Shown: in pieces, positions 1-7,071 of the stretch | How positions within the stretch are numbered: the stretch's first letter is position 1 | Layout of the letters: each line of letters opens with the position of its first letter | From: a virus | DNA length: 35,192 bases | IMG/VR virus record: IMGVR_UViG_3300045950_000162 | Coordinates: 1-35,192 of that record | Direction: 5' to 3' (one strand) | Made by a program: the position numbers and the translations under genes | The notes under the pieces: generated by a model | What the model was told of the DNA's origin: nothing | The model's input: only the letters and a program-made list of their open reading frames with translations | Databases searched by the model: none

Positions 1-409
1 ACACGACACCCCATACTCTCTGGGCCCTCCGCAAAAAGTTCACCAGCCTTGCAGATCCGGCATGAGTGCCTTTCCCGACACGGCAGCCGTAAGAATCGAA
101 AATGAACCGTCTCTCAAAGAGAGGTTCAATAATAGAGTGGATTGCATGATGAACCACCCGGTCCCTGAACGGTAGCGCTGAAATCTCCCGTTTCTTTGGC
201 TCAAATACCAGAAATCTCCTATACCGGCCAGTCGTATAGGTGCCTGAGCTTATCTCTTTTTGAAGAGTCAATAACTCCTCCTCGATATTACGGGAGAATA
301 TAAGAACTTCTTTCCGGTAGCGCTTGCACCGTCGTGCCTTGAGATATGCGCCGTAGAGATTTTCAAAATCTACTATTTTTTCAAAGAGACTATTATATGT
401 TTTTGGCAT
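1..409 (-). CDS. DGR reverse transcriptase, N-terminal part (cut by window edge)
   Basis: Translation from the ATG at 409 gives 136 residues that run off base 1. They contain a basic N-terminus and then a segment typical of group-II-intron/DGR reverse transcriptases: FEPKKREISALPFRDRVVHH followed by a region with PLFERRFIFDSYGCRVGKG, i.e. RT motifs 0 to 2. The catalytic YxDD box and the DGR-type (I/V)GxxxSQ motif would lie in the missing part. In DGRs this enzyme copies the template-repeat RNA into adenine-mutated cDNA. Its place directly after a TR, an avd-like gene and a VR-bearing gene makes the assignment firm. The ribosome site before the ATG is weak, and the upstream small ORF ends only 14 bases away, so translation is probably coupled. 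Confidence 0.93.
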   Translation of the reverse strand, partial: MPKTYNSLFEKIVDFENLYGAYLKARRCKRYRKEVLIFSRNIEEELLTLQKEISSGTYTTGRYRRFLVFEPKKREISALPFRDRVVHHAIHSIIEPLFERRFIFDSYGCRVGKGTHAGSARLVNFLRRAQRVWGVV

Positions 410-423
410 TGCATCACCACTAA

Positions 424-609
424 TCACTTAAATTTCCTTTTCACAGATACATCTAAATCTGTGATACCTCCCTGACTCATATTCAGATCAAGGATGAGCC
501 TGCCAGTCAGGGTTTTCACATCCTGCGGGATAATCCCTTCCTTGCCCAACTCTTCCAGACATTTCACTAATATTCTTTTCCACTCTTTACCGTCTTTTTT
601 CTCGCCCAT
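424..609 (-). CDS. 61-residue unknown protein between TR and RT
   Basis: Small charged, mostly helical protein beginning MGEKKDGKEWKRILVKCLEE. The ATG at 609 has a strong ribosome-binding site (AGGAGG, 7 bases upstream), which supports a real gene. I do not recognise a family. It sits inside the DGR between the structured non-coding stretch and the reverse transcriptase and ends 14 bases before the RT start, so the two are probably translated together. It could be a small DGR accessory factor or an unrelated passenger; nothing in the sequence decides this. Confidence 0.7.
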   Translation of the reverse strand: MGEKKDGKEWKRILVKCLEELGKEGIIPQDVKTLTGRLILDLNMSQGGITDLDVSVKRKFK

Positions 610-928
610 CGGTCAGCCTCCTAAACAAAAAACCCGAAATCTTTAAACCGTAAAACGGTTTTTAATGGGCTTGGCAGCTCTCCCTGAGGAGTTACCAACT
701 AACCGACCGTTTTTACGATCTCGAGATTTCGGGTTTAATAGTTCTCTAAAGAGCTATTAAGCGACCGAGTTATGCGGCCTGTGCGATTTTATGGGGAACC
801 CGTACTCACCACACAAAGCCTCTGCAATTTTTGCCTCCGGGCATTAAGCCCTTCGACAGGGATTAGAGACCTGTCTGTGACACTGGAGGCGCTCAGTAGA
901 GACATCCTCTCTAAAAACATTACACAGG
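610..928 (-). other. Non-coding region downstream of TR
   Basis: No convincing gene in 319 bases. Read on the minus strand it continues from TR toward the RT and is rich in inverted repeats: GACAGG/CCTGTC near 855-875, an AATAG/CTATT hairpin at 737-758, and the long structure at 630-736. In the Bordetella phage BPP-1 DGR, sequence downstream of TR is part of the RNA needed for cDNA synthesis. The same role here is an inference. Confidence 0.55.
630..736 (-). ncRNA. Long structured RNA element between TR and orf61
   Basis: The outer arms are a perfect 13-bp inverted repeat (AAACCCGAAATCT at 736-724 and its complement at 642-630 on the minus strand). Inside is a second stem, CGTAAAAACGG against CCGTTTTACG, with one bulge. 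The top carries TTGG/CCAA and CTCC/GGAG pairings. The 3' outer arm runs into a T-rich tract, so it could act as a terminator or attenuator in front of orf61 and RT. It could instead be the structured part of the DGR template RNA. I do not recognise a known riboswitch class. Confidence 0.5.
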
Positions 929-1036
929 CACAGGCGGGCCGGAACCCCACATTGTTGTTCACGATTGAGCGTGCATTATTCAGATTAAGCGCGAACACAC
1001 CCGCATTGGATGTATTGTCCCAGTTGCCGCCGCGAA
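929..1036 (-). repeat. DGR template repeat (TR)
   Basis: This 108-bp stretch aligns without gaps to 1487-1594 at a constant offset of 558 bases. It differs at nine positions (plus-strand 952, 956, 959, 977, 979, 980, 985, 986, 1025). All nine are T on the plus strand, i.e. A in the minus-strand template; none of the 84 non-A template positions differs. Read in the VR frame, seven AAC/AAT codons lie at the residues that vary. It lies 6 bases after the avd stop, as TR does in BPP-1. The sequence happens to be open in one frame but is a template, not a gene. Confidence 0.96.
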
Positions 1037-1041
1037 CGTCC

Positions 1042-1373
1042 CTAACCCACATTTGAAACACTTTTAATCCACCCTCCCAACAGTCTTCCTATCTCAGCTA
1101 CAAGCTTTCCGCTGTGCTCGTAACTCTTATGAGATAGATATTTCCTATCATGAGCCAGCCTGAGCAAAAATTTCAGTTCTTCTATCCTTACATCAATGTC
1201 ATACAGGATTGGCTTTTTATTCCTGCTTTTATTGGCTCTAATAACCTCCCTTGCAATGTCCAGCACGCATGACTTAACATGCGTGCAGAGAATAAATTCG
1301 GAAACTTGTCCACAATAGGGAATAGATATAATGTAAAATCATAAATTTTCTGATATATGACCAGATTATCCAT
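1042..1373 (-). pseudogene. avd: DGR accessory variability determinant (Avd), frameshifted
   Basis: Avd is a small four-helix protein that binds the DGR reverse transcriptase and template RNA. The first frame (ATG at 1373) reads MDNLVIYQKIYDFTLYLFPI then VDKFP. The rest of the family pattern (SEFILCTHVK, a conserved helix, FLLRLAHDRKYLSHKSYEH, IGRLLGGWIKSV) continues in another frame to the stop at 1042. The switch falls near 1300, around the codons after DKFP. One indel explains it. It may be a true inactivating mutation, a sequencing error, or less likely a recoding site. A TATAAT string lies about 15 bases before the ATG, but no matching -35 box was found. Confidence 0.85.
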
Positions 1374-1419
1374 GCCGACATTATATTATATCTACCCCCT
1401 TCTTTAAAAATTTTCCCGC

Positions 1420-1443
1420 GGAGGCGGGCGTTAGCCCGCCTCC
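1420..1443. other. Perfect 10-bp hairpin downstream of VR
   Basis: GGAGGCGGGC and GCCCGCCTCC flank a four-base loop (GTTA on the plus strand), beginning 43 bases after the VR end. No T-run directly follows the stem on either strand, so a simple intrinsic terminator is less likely. In BPP-1 and other DGRs, a DNA hairpin or cruciform just downstream of VR helps target recognition during retrohoming. The position and shape fit that role. Confidence 0.6.
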
Positions 1444-1478
1444 AAAAAACAGATTAACAGATTTCAGAGAGCAGATGA

Positions 1479-2594
1479 TCATAAGACACAGGCGGGCCGG
1501 AACCCCACACTGTGGTACACGATTGAGCGTGCATAAGACAGAAAAAGCGCGAACACACCCGCATTGGATGTATTGTCCCAGTGGCCGCCGCGAAGGGGAA
1601 GCCGCTCGTTATAGTTCATTGCCCACATGCCATCATCGCCCAGTCCTGTAGTGGCAATCGGGAAAAGGGCGAGTGCTTTTAGTATTACAGGTGGTGTGAT
1701 TCCTGTGTCAGCAGCAAGACTCTGGAATGCGTTATACGTGTATCCATCGTCTCCGGATGCCGGGGCATTGGAATTGTCCCTTACATCATCAAGTTGTGCA
1801 GCGCCTACCTGACCTGTAGTTCCTACATTCACCGAATCATATTTGCACGTGCCTATTGTTCCGGGAGCAACAAGAGAGCCATTGCTTGCCAGTATCGCCT
1901 TCCAGAGGGTTGATGAGGCGCTCTGATCCTTTGTATTGTCTGCAGCGTTGTTGTTCTCAAGGATCTGGATCTCTCCATTATTGAGTCTCATACCTCCGAC
2001 CCATTCCCATACATTGCCGTTCAAATCCGCTATGCCGAAAAGGCTGTTATCGTGACACCAGCTTGCGGGTCCTGTGCCTGTGAGACTTCTTCCATCCGTG
2101 CCAGTCGTGGCTTTCACAGATCTCTCGTAGGCTGCGGAGTAGTCTTTAGGGTCTTTATATGTCGATCCATCCCATACGGCATTATTGTTGCCTCTCGGCA
2201 TAAAGCCGTTTTTCCAGCACCACAGGGCAATGGCTGCCCATTCTGCGTTGGTCATCAGATGCCAGCCGTCGCCTTTTGCCTTGCAGTAACCCAATGCCTG
2301 ATCGAAGGTGTAACTATTTGCGGGATCCTGCGCTGGCAGGCTCAATGCATTGCCATCGTGTACTATTGCCTGAAACTTTCCGATGAATATCTCGGACTTC
2401 TCCACTCCGTTCACGATGAAGGCCGGGTGGACGCCTGAGCCAAGAGAGGCATCGATATCCTGCAGATTGAACTTTGGTATCCTTACCATAATGCTCGGAT
2501 ATCCTTTACTGTCATAAAGCACTGTGTTTTTGCCACCGCTGGCAGCCTCGACCGACTGCCTTAATGCATCAGGGACTGATATTGTTATAGCCAT
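1479..2594 (-). CDS. DGR target: FGE/C-type-lectin-fold tail-tip protein
   Basis: This 371-residue protein has an N-terminal region (1-65) that I do not recognise. It is followed by a formylglycine-generating-enzyme/C-type-lectin-like fold with the family motif GIADLNGNVWEWVGG at 187-201. The last 38 residues are encoded by the VR. Residues that vary relative to TR are H338, F351, S353, Y354, Y360, H361 and S362, all on AAY template codons. BPP-1 Mtd uses the same fold and the same C-terminal diversification to switch host receptors. As the last gene of the fibre cluster, it is most likely the receptor-binding tip. The start has a strong AAGGAGGT site. Confidence 0.95.
   Translation of the reverse strand: MAITISVPDALRQSVEAASGGKNTVLYDSKGYPSIMVRIPKFNLQDIDASLGSGVHPAFIVNGVEKSEIFIGKFQAIVHDGNALSLPAQDPANSYTFDQALGYCKAKGDGWHLMTNAEWAAIALWCWKNGFMPRGNNNAVWDGSTYKDPKDYSAAYERSVKATTGTDGRSLTGTGPASWCHDNSLFGIADLNGNVWEWVGGMRLNNGEIQILENNNAADNTKDQSASSTLWKAILASNGSLVAPGTIGTCKYDSVNVGTTGQVGAAQLDDVRDNSNAPASGDDGYTYNAFQSLAADTGITPPVILKALALFPIATTGLGDDGMWAMNYNERLPLRGGHWDNTSNAGVFALFLSYARSIVYHSVGFRPACVL
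1487..1594 (-). repeat. DGR variable repeat (VR)
   Basis: It covers the 3' end of the target gene, up to 8 bases before its stop. It is identical to TR except at nine template-adenine positions. The 3' end is a GC-rich block with GGGGTTCCGGCCCGCC and no changes, which fits an initiation-of-mutagenic-homing segment. Beyond both ends the similarity to TR stops abruptly. Confidence 0.96.
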
Positions 2595-2595
2595 T

Positions 2596-2949
2596 TTACA
2601 TACCTCCTTCTATTTTTTCCGGGATTCCCCAGAGTTGTAATGCAACTGCGCCCACATCTACTGATACAGGCTCTTTCTGAGTGATGACAATGTCATTGCC
2701 CTGCATATCCTTGCTGTTAACCAGTGTTTCCTTATACCTTCTCGGCGGTATAAGTATATTTGCAGCATAGTGTCTGCCTGAATCCTCGCTCAACATGCCG
2801 GCATCAAAATAGACATCTATAGCAACCGCTACATCCTTCTGCCTCTGGTCGAGGTTTATCTCTATCTCATTATTGTCTCCAAGATAGAGGATATTGCCCT
2901 CAAGCCTATAAGCTATCTTTTTGCTCTCTGTCATTTCTTTAATCAGCAT
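2596..2949 (-). CDS. Unknown protein upstream of the DGR target
   Basis: A 117-residue protein with alternating beta-type and charged segments and no signal peptide or membrane span. It starts at ATG 2949 behind GGAGGGA and ends one base before the DGR-target gene, so the two are co-translated. The position between the fibre gene and the receptor-binding tip suggests a fibre adaptor or assembly chaperone. I see no motif that proves either. Confidence 0.75.
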   Translation of the reverse strand: MLIKEMTESKKIAYRLEGNILYLGDNNEIEINLDQRQKDVAVAIDVYFDAGMLSEDSGRHYAANILIPPRRYKETLVNSKDMQGNDIVITQKEPVSVDVGAVALQLWGIPEKIEGGM

Positions 2950-2963
2950 ATAATTGTCCCTCC

Positions 2964-3884
2964 TTATGTGTAGTTAATGTTTAGGAGCGTCCATCTCATC
3001 CTGATATTGTCTGCGCTCCCTGATATTTTGACCTTGAACCCGTTTGTCGCTTTGTCATAGACAGTCACAGCGCCTACTGCCGTTACATCCGTTGCAGACT
3101 CCACCTCTACATCCACCCCATAATCAGCGGACGGAAGGGTATACGGGAGTGCAACATACACATACGGCTCTGAATTGACTGTCCATCCGCTATCAGCCTG
3201 AATGACTCTATTATCTGTGAGCGTTACACTGTTCAGATTATTAGCAGAGTCATTCGCAGGGATGCTTAATGTGTATAGGAGCTGTCCGTCATAAGGAACT
3301 TCTTCCGCGATATCAACCCGATAAGAGCCGTTTGTCTGCTTTTTTAGATATGCATAATATGTTTTTGCAACCGACTCAGAGTTCGTCGGAACAGAGACAT
3401 GATAATCATCATCCGATAGGCTTATATTCTGACCGTTGATTTTTGCCTTGTTCGTTCCTGTCCCGACCGTCCCGGTTTGGCTCAAATGAAGCGCACGAAT
3501 GTCTGACTTTGTCAGTATAAATCCCTGTATCACATATTTGTTTTTTACATAGGCGACCCCTTGAGCAAAAACCCTCTTTCGGATGTTTTCAATCTCTTTT
3601 GATAGAACGCCTCCAAGCCCTAATGCAGACATTATCCCTGCAACTATATCGGACTGGTTGTCAGGGCTAAAGGCGTCATACTGAGAAACCCTCTCTCCGA
3701 TAGTTGTTTTTCCGCCCCTTGCAGCGATTACCTCGTCTGCAATAGCTTTCAGCCATTTCGTCCTATTCGCAAGCTGTTTCGCCTGCAAATTTGAAATGCC
3801 GTCAGTTCCTCCAACTACCGGATCGGTCGTTTCGATCTGGTATATCCCCGCCTCAAATGCTTGGCTTTCAGGTAAGTTTGCCAT
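2964..3884 (-). CDS. Tail fibre-like protein
   Basis: This 306-residue protein starts with a pattern common at the N-termini of phage tail fibres and collar proteins: ETTDPVVGGTDGISNLQAKQ followed by LANRTKWLK, which anchors the fibre to the baseplate. The middle and C-terminal parts are rich in Ser, Thr, Asn and short beta strands. There is no enzyme motif. It lies between the tail-protein-I region and the DGR target, which fits a short fibre carrying the variable tip. The ribosome site is AGGAGGAG. Confidence 0.82.
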   Translation of the reverse strand: MANLPESQAFEAGIYQIETTDPVVGGTDGISNLQAKQLANRTKWLKAIADEVIAARGGKTTIGERVSQYDAFSPDNQSDIVAGIMSALGLGGVLSKEIENIRKRVFAQGVAYVKNKYVIQGFILTKSDIRALHLSQTGTVGTGTNKAKINGQNISLSDDDYHVSVPTNSESVAKTYYAYLKKQTNGSYRVDIAEEVPYDGQLLYTLSIPANDSANNLNSVTLTDNRVIQADSGWTVNSEPYVYVALPYTLPSADYGVDVEVESATDVTAVGAVTVYDKATNGFKVKISGSADNIRMRWTLLNINYT

Positions 3885-3901
3885 TGTCTATCTCCTCCTT
3901 T

Positions 3902-4339
3902 TTAAAATATTATTGTCCACGAGCCATCGAGACTTATATCGCTTGCCTTTTCAATTTGCCCTCTGGTTTTTCTCGAGAAGATCGTATTGTCTGAACATAT
4001 AAGCCCAAACTCTCTGACACTCATTCCGTTTGCCTCTGTGGTACCGAGGCTCCATGTGAACTTGACATGCCCTGCCTGAGGGTATGTATGCCCTGAAAGA
4101 GGTTTCGTAAACGCGTCCGTCAGTGCCGTATCATCAGGCGTAGGGCCTGAGCCGTTTGTTCCAAAGCCTATTTTTGTGATGGTCTTCCCTGCCCCGTCGC
4201 CTCCAATAAGCCTCGCTAACGCATCTTTCGCTACATTCACGATCATGTTCTTGTCGCTGTATTCCTCAATAACCTGTCCATCGCGTAAAACCCTCAACTC
4301 GAATATGCCTTTTACTTTTTCCATATCTAAAATCTTCAT
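3902..4339 (-). CDS. Baseplate/fibre-associated structural protein
   Basis: A 145-residue protein. The N-terminus (IFELRVLRDGQVIEEYSDKN then MIVNVAKDALARLIGG) and the later KIGFGTNGSGPTPDDTALTD match a widespread phage structural protein found between tail protein I and the fibre genes. Its exact role is not established. The start overlaps the stop of the upstream gene by four bases (ATGA), which shows translational coupling. Similarity is recognised by pattern only. Confidence 0.75.
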   Translation of the reverse strand: MKILDMEKVKGIFELRVLRDGQVIEEYSDKNMIVNVAKDALARLIGGDGAGKTITKIGFGTNGSGPTPDDTALTDAFTKPLSGHTYPQAGHVKFTWSLGTTEANGMSVREFGLICSDNTIFSRKTRGQIEKASDISLDGSWTIIF

Positions 4340-5367
4340 ATGAGCGCCTCCTGCGTTTTAATATTGCCGCTATAATAAATACCTCCGAAGTATGACTTTG
4401 AGGAGTCATGCTTAAATGCGCCATTATAATAGATGCCTCCATAGTTGTATCTGCTGTCATGCCTGATGTGCTTAGTGATTGATAGCGGCATTGCAGCATC
4501 AACTGCGAATGGCGCATCAGAGCCATATGTAAAACCTGAATACTGAAATCTGCCGTCATAAAGTGGAGATGCCTTGACTTCATCGGATGCCACAGAGCCA
4601 ATATCAATTGCCGACATGATATCCCACTCATTGTCGTATAACTTGCCGTGCGCGAGCCATTCATTATAGAGTGCATGAGAGTTATGCCTTAATCTGCCGT
4701 CATAACAGCGCCTCTCTGCCTGATTATGCTGTATAGAGCCGTCGTATCTTATTCCCCATGGCTTTATATCTTCGTATGCTATAGAGATAAGAGATGAAAG
4801 CGAATCAATTAAGGCATCAAAATGATCTTCAACCGTGCATTTAAATACAATATCTCTAAGATGACTCCTCGCATTTTTGTATTCATTAACTAAGGCGACA
4901 AGTCCTTCAATATCTGTTTTTGTCAGACTTTTTGACTCGCCAATATCGAGGATTACCCTGAAGAGCGCCCACCTGACGCCGCCCATATAATCTTCAGACC
5001 CCGAGTATGTGTATGCGCCGTCATATTTCACTGTCGGCAGGCCTTCAATAATTTCAGCATCAGTATATCCAACTGATTTTATAGCCTGCTTAACCGCCCA
5101 CGGTGTGCCTTTGTACCGGTGAAGCTCAAAGGACTTTTTGATTAGGCTGCGTTTTTCTTCATCTGTCTGCGCGAGATCATAGCCTTCTACATGAAACTGC
5201 CATGCAAGATAAGGCAGCGCCTCGGCAGGCACATCATCAATAATATATACGAGAAGTTTATTGAGTTCATTCTCTATGGAGAATATCTTGTCTGCCGCAG
5301 CGCAAAGCCCCTCAAGGTTTTTATCGCCTTGCAGATTTGGAGACAATAATTCTTTCGTCTTAACCAT
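4336..5367 (-). CDS. Phage tail protein I (gpI) with repetitive C-terminus
   Basis: Baseplate wedge protein of the P2 gpI/Mu gp48 group. The N-terminal 100 residues carry the family pattern: EALPYLAWQFHVEGYDL, then SFELHRYKGTPWAVKQAIKS. From about residue 215 the protein changes to repeated YDG/YxYSG/GGIYYNG units, an unusual extension rich in Tyr, Gly and Asn and probably a beta-rich fibre-docking domain. The gene overlaps both neighbours by a few bases, as expected in a tightly coupled baseplate operon. Confidence 0.88.
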   Translation of the reverse strand: MVKTKELLSPNLQGDKNLEGLCAAADKIFSIENELNKLLVYIIDDVPAEALPYLAWQFHVEGYDLAQTDEEKRSLIKKSFELHRYKGTPWAVKQAIKSVGYTDAEIIEGLPTVKYDGAYTYSGSEDYMGGVRWALFRVILDIGESKSLTKTDIEGLVALVNEYKNARSHLRDIVFKCTVEDHFDALIDSLSSLISIAYEDIKPWGIRYDGSIQHNQAERRCYDGRLRHNSHALYNEWLAHGKLYDNEWDIMSAIDIGSVASDEVKASPLYDGRFQYSGFTYGSDAPFAVDAAMPLSITKHIRHDSRYNYGGIYYNGAFKHDSSKSYFGGIYYSGNIKTQEALI

Positions 5368-6487
5368 CTACGCTCCCTGCAATTGCTACGGTTATGCCTG
5401 TGCAAATTGCAACTTCATTTTGTGCAAGCTGAATATATGCAGGCTGCGCAACCACTGCCCTGTATACTCCGACTATTTTCTGAAGTATTCCCACTATCTG
5501 CTCAGGAACGATATCTACTCCGAGCCGCTCTTTTACAGAGTCAGCATAGCTCTGGAGGCTTTCTTTCGCCTTTGTAAGGATCACATCCGAAAGCATCGAG
5601 GATGAGCTATAGATATACAGTTGAACATCAATGCTGTAATTTACAATCACAGGAGCCTCGACGATTACGCTGTCGGTCAAGGGTCTGCGTTTTTCGTGAT
5701 TCAGCGTCTCCGAGACAAGCGCAAGCATATCGGCATCGGGGATGCCGCCGTTTTTCAGCAAAGGCGCAACTTTTACTTTTCCGGGTTCCGGACTCCAGAC
5801 AGCCGCATCAACAATATCCTGATGCGCTGTTTTCGTCCAGTATTCGTATGCTCCTTCCGGCCCTGCCGTGCTGAAAGACTCAGGAGCGATCTGTATCCGC
5901 ATCCGCAGATGATCATCGCTCTCGATGTCGGCGCCGCCGTATGTCAGAGTCGTATTTTCGACTTTCTGCACATATGGCAAAGGATCTATAAGCTGGTTAA
6001 TCTCTCCGGCGAGATAGCCGTTCCCTGTTTGGCCTGTCTCTGTGCATGATGCTCCTGCATCAATATATGCGCTGCCTGCGCCGGCATTAGCATCCTCTGA
6101 GGTTGCAAAAACGACTTTATTGTCCTTGCTCATTACCCTTGTGCCTGCCGGGATAAGCAGAGGCGCTGTTAATGCAGTCTCAAAAGTAAAGCGTAATGTC
6201 GTAATTGCCGCTGCCGCAGGAAGCCTCGTTACACCCGGAAATACGCCGAGGTGATCCAGCATCTCGCCCCGCGCATAAGCTAAAAGATTCTGCTTTGCAG
6301 TATCGTTTATAGCAATACGGATGAGGTTTTCACGATAGGCAAATGTGGCAATAATCAAGGATTCTACCTGGCCTTTCGATAAAGGAATTCCGACTATCTG
6401 CTCGTAAGATTTTACGAGCTCTGCATACTGCCGATTCCAATCAACAGTAACAAACTCAGGCTCAGGCAATGTCTTCAGGTCTATCAT
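5360..6487 (-). CDS. Baseplate J-like protein
   Basis: This 375-residue protein belongs to the P2 gpJ/Mu gp47/T4 gp6 family, which forms the baseplate periphery. Visible signals are the N-terminal YAYRENLIRIAINDTAKQNL pattern (as FAYRENL), GEMLDHLGVFPGVTRLPAA, the middle ETGQTGNGYLAGEINQLIDP segment and RMRIQIAPESFSTAGPEGAY. The only good purine-rich ribosome site (AGGAGGAG) is about 17 bases before the ATG, which is long. A copy of the putative late-promoter motif lies just upstream, in the end of the W gene. Confidence 0.93.
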   Translation of the reverse strand: MIDLKTLPEPEFVTVDWNRQYAELVKSYEQIVGIPLSKGQVESLIIATFAYRENLIRIAINDTAKQNLLAYARGEMLDHLGVFPGVTRLPAAAAITTLRFTFETALTAPLLIPAGTRVMSKDNKVVFATSEDANAGAGSAYIDAGASCTETGQTGNGYLAGEINQLIDPLPYVQKVENTTLTYGGADIESDDHLRMRIQIAPESFSTAGPEGAYEYWTKTAHQDIVDAAVWSPEPGKVKVAPLLKNGGIPDADMLALVSETLNHEKRRPLTDSVIVEAPVIVNYSIDVQLYIYSSSSMLSDVILTKAKESLQSYADSVKERLGVDIVPEQIVGILQKIVGVYRAVVAQPAYIQLAQNEVAICTGITVAIAGSVDG

Positions 6488-6495
6488 ATTGAGAT

Positions 6496-6539
6496 ATTAC
6501 AATCTCCTCCTGTCTCATCCTGTAAAATCTGCTAAAACA
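6496..6539 (-). promoter_or_regulatory. Putative late promoter before baseplate J (PP-like)
   Basis: On the minus strand the motif TTTTAGCAGATTTTACA (6537-6521) is followed 19 bases later by TGTAAT. It differs by one base from each of the two intergenic copies at 18681 and 25441. This copy overlaps the last codons of the W gene, so part of the match could be coding constraint. Mu has a late promoter at the start of its comparable tail segment. Confidence 0.5.
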
Positions 6540-6865
6540 TTGAGAATAACTTCTTTGTCTGTCTGGGCGTCGGTCGGAAGGCCCGAAATTTTAAACACCA
6601 TCTTTCCGGTCGGTGATGCGCTCATGAGCTTGACGCTTGACGGCTTAAACCTCGTTGAATTTTTCTTTATCCCCCTGTAAGCCTCTGCTATTATCAAAGG
6701 CCGCGCTATATTCTGAGGCTTGTCGAGATAATAAGGGATTCTACTGCCGAACTCCGGCAGATGAGGAATGCTGCCTAACGGAGTGGAGAGAATAAGTCCT
6801 ATCTCCTGATTAATGTCCTCGATGCCTTCAACTGTTAAGCCTATAGTTCCAATTTTGATCTGCAT
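6515..6865 (-). CDS. Baseplate wedge protein W (gp25-like)
   Basis: A 116-residue protein of the P2 gpW/Mu gp46/T4 gp25 family. The pattern EDINQEIGLILSTPLGSIPH, then LPEFGSRIPYYLDKP, is the characteristic gp25 core (STPLGS...PEFGS). It forms part of the baseplate ring that triggers sheath contraction. The start at 6865 is preceded by AGGAG. The gene order V-spike-W-J-I is standard for P2- and Mu-type baseplates. Confidence 0.94.
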   Translation of the reverse strand: MQIKIGTIGLTVEGIEDINQEIGLILSTPLGSIPHLPEFGSRIPYYLDKPQNIARPLIIAEAYRGIKKNSTRFKPSSVKLMSASPTGKMVFKISGLPTDAQTDKEVILNVLADFTG

Positions 6866-6873
6866 GTTTGCTC

Positions 6874-7071
6874 CTAATGACTGTGATGATTTGTATTGCC
6901 GCCATCGTCAATAATTGTGCCTGTCGCATAGATATTACCATTCACATTCAAATTGCCCGCAACACTGATCTCCGGAGCCGTTATCGTAATCGGGCCATCG
7001 CAGGTGATAGTTATAAACCCGTCCTCGCCCTGCGTTACATTGATATTCAGTCCCTTTACTGTCAGCTTCAT
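6874..7071 (-). CDS. Separate spike-tip protein with C-terminal HxH motif
   Basis: This 65-residue beta-strand-repeat protein ends in GGNTNHHSH. The apex of P2 gpV and Mu gp45 central spikes is a small beta-helix in which a C-terminal His-x-His binds iron, and this protein looks like only that part. Its start overlaps the gpV stop by four bases (ATGA), so it is made with gpV and probably caps it. A separately encoded tip is less usual than one fused gpV chain. Confidence 0.75.
   Translation of the reverse strand: MKLTVKGLNINVTQGEDGFITITCDGPITITAPEISVAGNLNVNGNIYATGTIIDDGGNTNHHSH

Noticed and set aside
772-1061. Open frames on both strands across the template repeat (one reads as a short copy of the DGR target C-terminus)
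   Set aside because: They are the TR read as protein. No ribosome site, and the similarity to the target protein ends exactly at the TR/VR boundary.
1325-1342. Partial match to the late-promoter motif (TTTATGATTTTACA on the minus strand)
   Set aside because: Only the second half matches, it lies inside avd coding sequence, and no -10 box follows at 18 bases.
1420-1443. Hairpin after VR as an intrinsic terminator
   Set aside because: No T-run directly after the stem on either strand; the DGR hairpin explanation fits better, though a terminator role is not excluded.
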